From Sediminibacterium ginsengisoli (lineage in GTDB: Bacteria; Bacteroidota; Bacteroidia; Chitinophagales; Chitinophagaceae): a stretch of 64,000 bases of DNA. Of this stretch, positions 61,514-64,000 are shown one piece after another. Where the stretch lies: NCBI RefSeq assembly GCF_900167075.1, contig NZ_FUWH01000004.1:62001-126000 (forward strand), written 5' to 3'. A program made the translations under genes and the position numbers. The notes beneath the pieces are model-generated. The model was given only the letters and a program-made list of their open reading frames with translations, ran no database searches and was not told where the DNA came from. Position 1 is the stretch's first letter. Each line of letters begins with the position of its first letter.

Positions 61514-64000
61514 TTAAAAGTTGTAACCGAATGTGAGGCCGAAGCTGGTACCATATTTCCTTGTAAGACGGAACGGATCTTTTGATTTGTCGAGAGATGT
61601 ATTGCCATCCGGGTTCTGGTAGTAATACAGTGTCTGGTTCAGGATATCCTGGATGTTCAGACGGATCTCGGCTTTGTTCTTAGCCAGTTTTTTGGTGATC
61701 TGGAAATCCAACACTGGTCTTGAAGACTCGTAGATATCCGGCTGATCGAGGCTACCCACAAATGTTACGCGGCGTCCGATCTGGTTGTACAGCAGGGTTG
61801 CATTCAGACCTTGTTTTTCCAGGTCGTACAGCAGTGAAACGTTAACGAGGTAAGGCGACTGACCTTGTAATGGCCTGTCGAGGAACAGGTTTGAGTCTTT
61901 AACCTTGCTCCTGATAAATGAACCGTTGGCCTGTAAAGTGAAGTTCCTCAGGGCGCTGACGAAATCGAGTTTTTTCCTGAATTCGATCTCGGCACCGAAT
62001 GCGGTTGCACTTTCCGGATTAGCATAGTTGAACACGCTTGCACCACCGCTTCCGAAGTTGTAGATCATTTCGATCGGCTTGTCGAAGTATTTGAAGAATG
62101 CACCTACCGTGAATACTTCGCCGCTGCCCGGATAGAGTTCGTAACGCAGGTCTATATTGGTCACTTTTGTACGCTGCAGTGTAGGCAGGCCTTGTACAGA
62201 AGCATTCAGATCAAAGTCGTAGTACTGGAATGTTGCCATTTCCCTGAACTCCGGCCTTACAACGGTCTGAGAAGCAGACAAACGCAGGTTGGTCAGGTTG
62301 TTCAGCTTGTAAGTAGCGTTGATACCAGGCAATACATCAGTAACCCTTGTATTGTTGAAACGGGGATCAGATTTTTTAGTGCTGCCCACCAGCTGATCAT
62401 AATCTTCGATCCTTGCACCCCAGATCACACGCAGTTTGGAACCGAACTGGTTATCGAACTGCAGGTAACCAGCATTCAGGATCGTGTTGGCCACGTAGCG
62501 GTAGAGGTTACCCTTGATGGCATCGAAAGCAAGCATGTTGCTGTTCACAGAACCATCGCCGAAATTAGATGGAGCGAACACCTTGTCCGGAGATAACAGT
62601 CGCAGCGCGGCATTATCCCTGGGCAGGTAAATAGAGAAAGGTTTCGCATCGAAGAGACGATCTTTTACCTGCAGCATATAACCACCTTTCAGGGTTTGCT
62701 TGGATCCGAATGCGTCGAATGTATAAGCGAGATCACCACCGCCGGTGTAGATATAATCGCTCAGGTTCTGGTAGAAACGGTTACCGCTTTTCTGAGAGAG
62801 TACGTTAGACAACAGCAAAGTGTAAGGACTGTTTGCAACGGAATTATTCTTCAGGTAATAGATCCTGCGCTGGTCAGGGACATACCCGTCGAGCAGTGAG
62901 AAAGAGCCGTACCATTTAAACTTCAGTACGTTTGGCTTGATATTGTGCTCACCGCTGATCTGTGAGTTCCAGAAGGTGTTTTGCTTAAAGCTCATTTCAT
63001 AACCGCGTGAACTGTCGAGCAGAGCATTACCATTACCTTCCACACCGGTACGGATCGTGGTGTAATCGGTAGCATTGATATTGAATAACGTTTTCAGAGA
63101 GATCTTGTTATTGTTGTTGAGCTGCAGGGTAACATTACCCAGTGCACCCCACAGAATATCTGTGCTGTATTTATCGTCGTTGAAATGAAAATCAGGAGTA
63201 AAGCTTCCGTTACCGATAAAATTGAAACCACTGTTGGTTGATTTCAGGTAACGTGCAGTTTTGTTATAAGTTAAACCGAAGATGCCACCCAGTTTGGCGC
63301 TGCCTTTCAGCTTCGCGGTAAAACCACCGGCCATCTGCAGCTGACCATTCAGCCTGTTCAGACCGTTGTTCACAGTTGGGTTCCATATGTTTTCGAACTG
63401 GCTTCCCATGGTTGCCTTGTCTTTGCTCGAAAGCGCATCGAAAGCAGATTTGGTTGTATAGCTTCCCGGTAAAGACCTTGTTCCGTCGTCGATACCCAGA
63501 TAATCAGTTTTACCACCCTGGTAAGTGTAGAAATCCTTTCCAATCGCCTGTGTATTGAAACCGGTTCCTGCCTGAAGCGAGAAGAAGTTTTTGGAAGGAA
63601 TATCCCTGGTATTCACCTGGATCAGACCACCCGCCCATTCGCCTGGCAGTTCAGGAACAAATGCTTTATTGATAATGATATTATCAATCATGTTAGAAGG
63701 GATCAGATCGAAAGAGAATGCTTTTTTATCCGGCTCCGTGCTGCCGAGCTGGATACCGTTCAGCATAGCGAGGTTATATCTTTCTGCCAGACCTCTTACA
63801 ATGAGAAATTTACCATCCTGGATACTTGCACCAGGCGTACGTTTGAGTACTTCACCTGTATTTTTGTCCGGAGAACGGCGGATCGCTTCCGCTGAAATTA
63901 CGGATGCAACCGTGTTGGTATTTTTCTGGAAGGAAATAAGCGCGTTAACGGTCTCTCCCCTTGCGCCGTTGTTGCGGCTGGCAGATTTTACCGTTACGTT
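61514..64000 (-). CDS. TonB-dependent receptor (5' end cut by window edge)
   Basis: This is an outer-membrane active importer. The frame runs open to base 64000, giving 828 residues, so the signal peptide and any carboxypeptidase-like N-terminal domain lie outside. The plug domain is present: SAEAIRRSPDKNTGEVLKRT, then PGASIQDGKFLIVRGLAERY and GELP-like turns. The barrel follows with many aromatic strands, ending TRKYGTSFGLTFGYNF, a typical terminal strand. The Met at 63766 is internal, not the true start. No SusD partner follows; instead a beta-helix lipoprotein gene does. The substrate is unknown. Confidence 0.93.
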   Translation of the reverse strand, partial: NVTVKSASRNNGARGETVNALISFQKNTNTVASVISAEAIRRSPDKNTGEVLKRTPGASIQDGKFLIVRGLAERYNLAMLNGIQLGSTEPDKKAFSFDLIPSNMIDNIIINKAFVPELPGEWAGGLIQVNTRDIPSKNFFSLQAGTGFNTQAIGKDFYTYQGGKTDYLGIDDGTRSLPGSYTTKSAFDALSSKDKATMGSQFENIWNPTVNNGLNRLNGQLQMAGGFTAKLKGSAKLGGIFGLTYNKTARYLKSTNSGFNFIGNGSFTPDFHFNDDKYSTDILWGALGNVTLQLNNNNKISLKTLFNINATDYTTIRTGVEGNGNALLDSSRGYEMSFKQNTFWNSQISGEHNIKPNVLKFKWYGSFSLLDGYVPDQRRIYYLKNNSVANSPYTLLLSNVLSQKSGNRFYQNLSDYIYTGGGDLAYTFDAFGSKQTLKGGYMLQVKDRLFDAKPFSIYLPRDNAALRLLSPDKVFAPSNFGDGSVNSNMLAFDAIKGNLYRYVANTILNAGYLQFDNQFGSKLRVIWGARIEDYDQLVGSTKKSDPRFNNTRVTDVLPGINATYKLNNLTNLRLSASQTVVRPEFREMATFQYYDFDLNASVQGLPTLQRTKVTNIDLRYELYPGSGEVFTVGAFFKYFDKPIEMIYNFGSGGASVFNYANPESATAFGAEIEFRKKLDFVSALRNFTLQANGSFIRSKVKDSNLFLDRPLQGQSPYLVNVSLLYDLEKQGLNATLLYNQIGRRVTFVGSLDQPDIYESSRPVLDFQITKKLAKNKAEIRLNIQDILNQTLYYYQNPDGNTSLDKSKDPFRLTRKYGTSFGLTFGYNF

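Noticed and set aside
61514..63766. Receptor gene starting at the Met at 63766
   Set aside because: The frame continues upstream to the window edge and encodes a recognisable plug domain, so that Met is internal.

Overview
The window looks like the chromosome of a Bacteroidota member, most likely a Chitinophagaceae-type environmental bacterium. The signs are a type IX secretion and gliding locus (porU, porV, gldJ), TAnnTTTG-type promoter boxes, many Bacteroidota lipoproteins, a TonB-dependent receptor paired with a surface lipoprotein, and DUF4292 and DUF983 proteins. Genus is not resolvable by eye. Almost all of it is protein coding. I saw no tRNA, rRNA, CRISPR array or insertion sequence.

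Layout. 1-5619 is housekeeping: the start of atpD, a YtxH/holin-like/hypothetical membrane trio, an AI-2E family permease, and a dut - DUF4292 lipoprotein - EnvC-like run. 5697-21602 (+) is a first polysaccharide locus: an unknown lipoprotein, an acetyltransferase, a Wzx flippase, glycosyltransferases, an SDR epimerase, a Wzy-like polymerase, a WecG-type transferase, a WcaJ-type initiating transferase, a Wzi-like porin, an SLBB (Wza-like) exporter and a Wzz. A perfect 22-bp hairpin at 21611-21657 separates it from a second, convergent locus at 21677-50504 (-).

The second locus starts with GDP-fucose genes (gmd, fcl). It continues with a paralogous SLBB/Wzz pair, a nucleotide-sugar dehydrogenase, C-methyltransferase, aminotransferase, GNAT, glycosyltransferases, Wzy and Wzx, a SDR, the HisH/HisF/WbpG-like acetamidino set with a UDP-GlcNAc 2-epimerase, a PglC/PglD/PglE/PglF-like bacillosamine cassette and two Wzi-like proteins. 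So two complete Wzx/Wzy-type systems, each with its own initiating transferase, polymerase, flippase, chain-length protein and exporter, lie tail to tail. Sampled lines in the middle of the second locus are clearly more AT-rich than the flanks, which fits a variable, horizontally exchanged island.

50646-59690 returns to conserved genes: ispF, porV, porU, a divergent gldJ, murF and a DUF983 protein. A short G-rich 37-bp tandem repeat and a hairpin follow. The window ends in a beta-helix-like lipoprotein and a TonB-dependent receptor whose 5' end is cut by the window edge.

How it fits together: the two loci would build two different surface glycans, the second rich in modified amino sugars plus L-fucose. 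The neighbouring T9SS genes export and sort surface proteins. Functional assignments rest on motifs and gene order read by eye; the exact sugars are inference.
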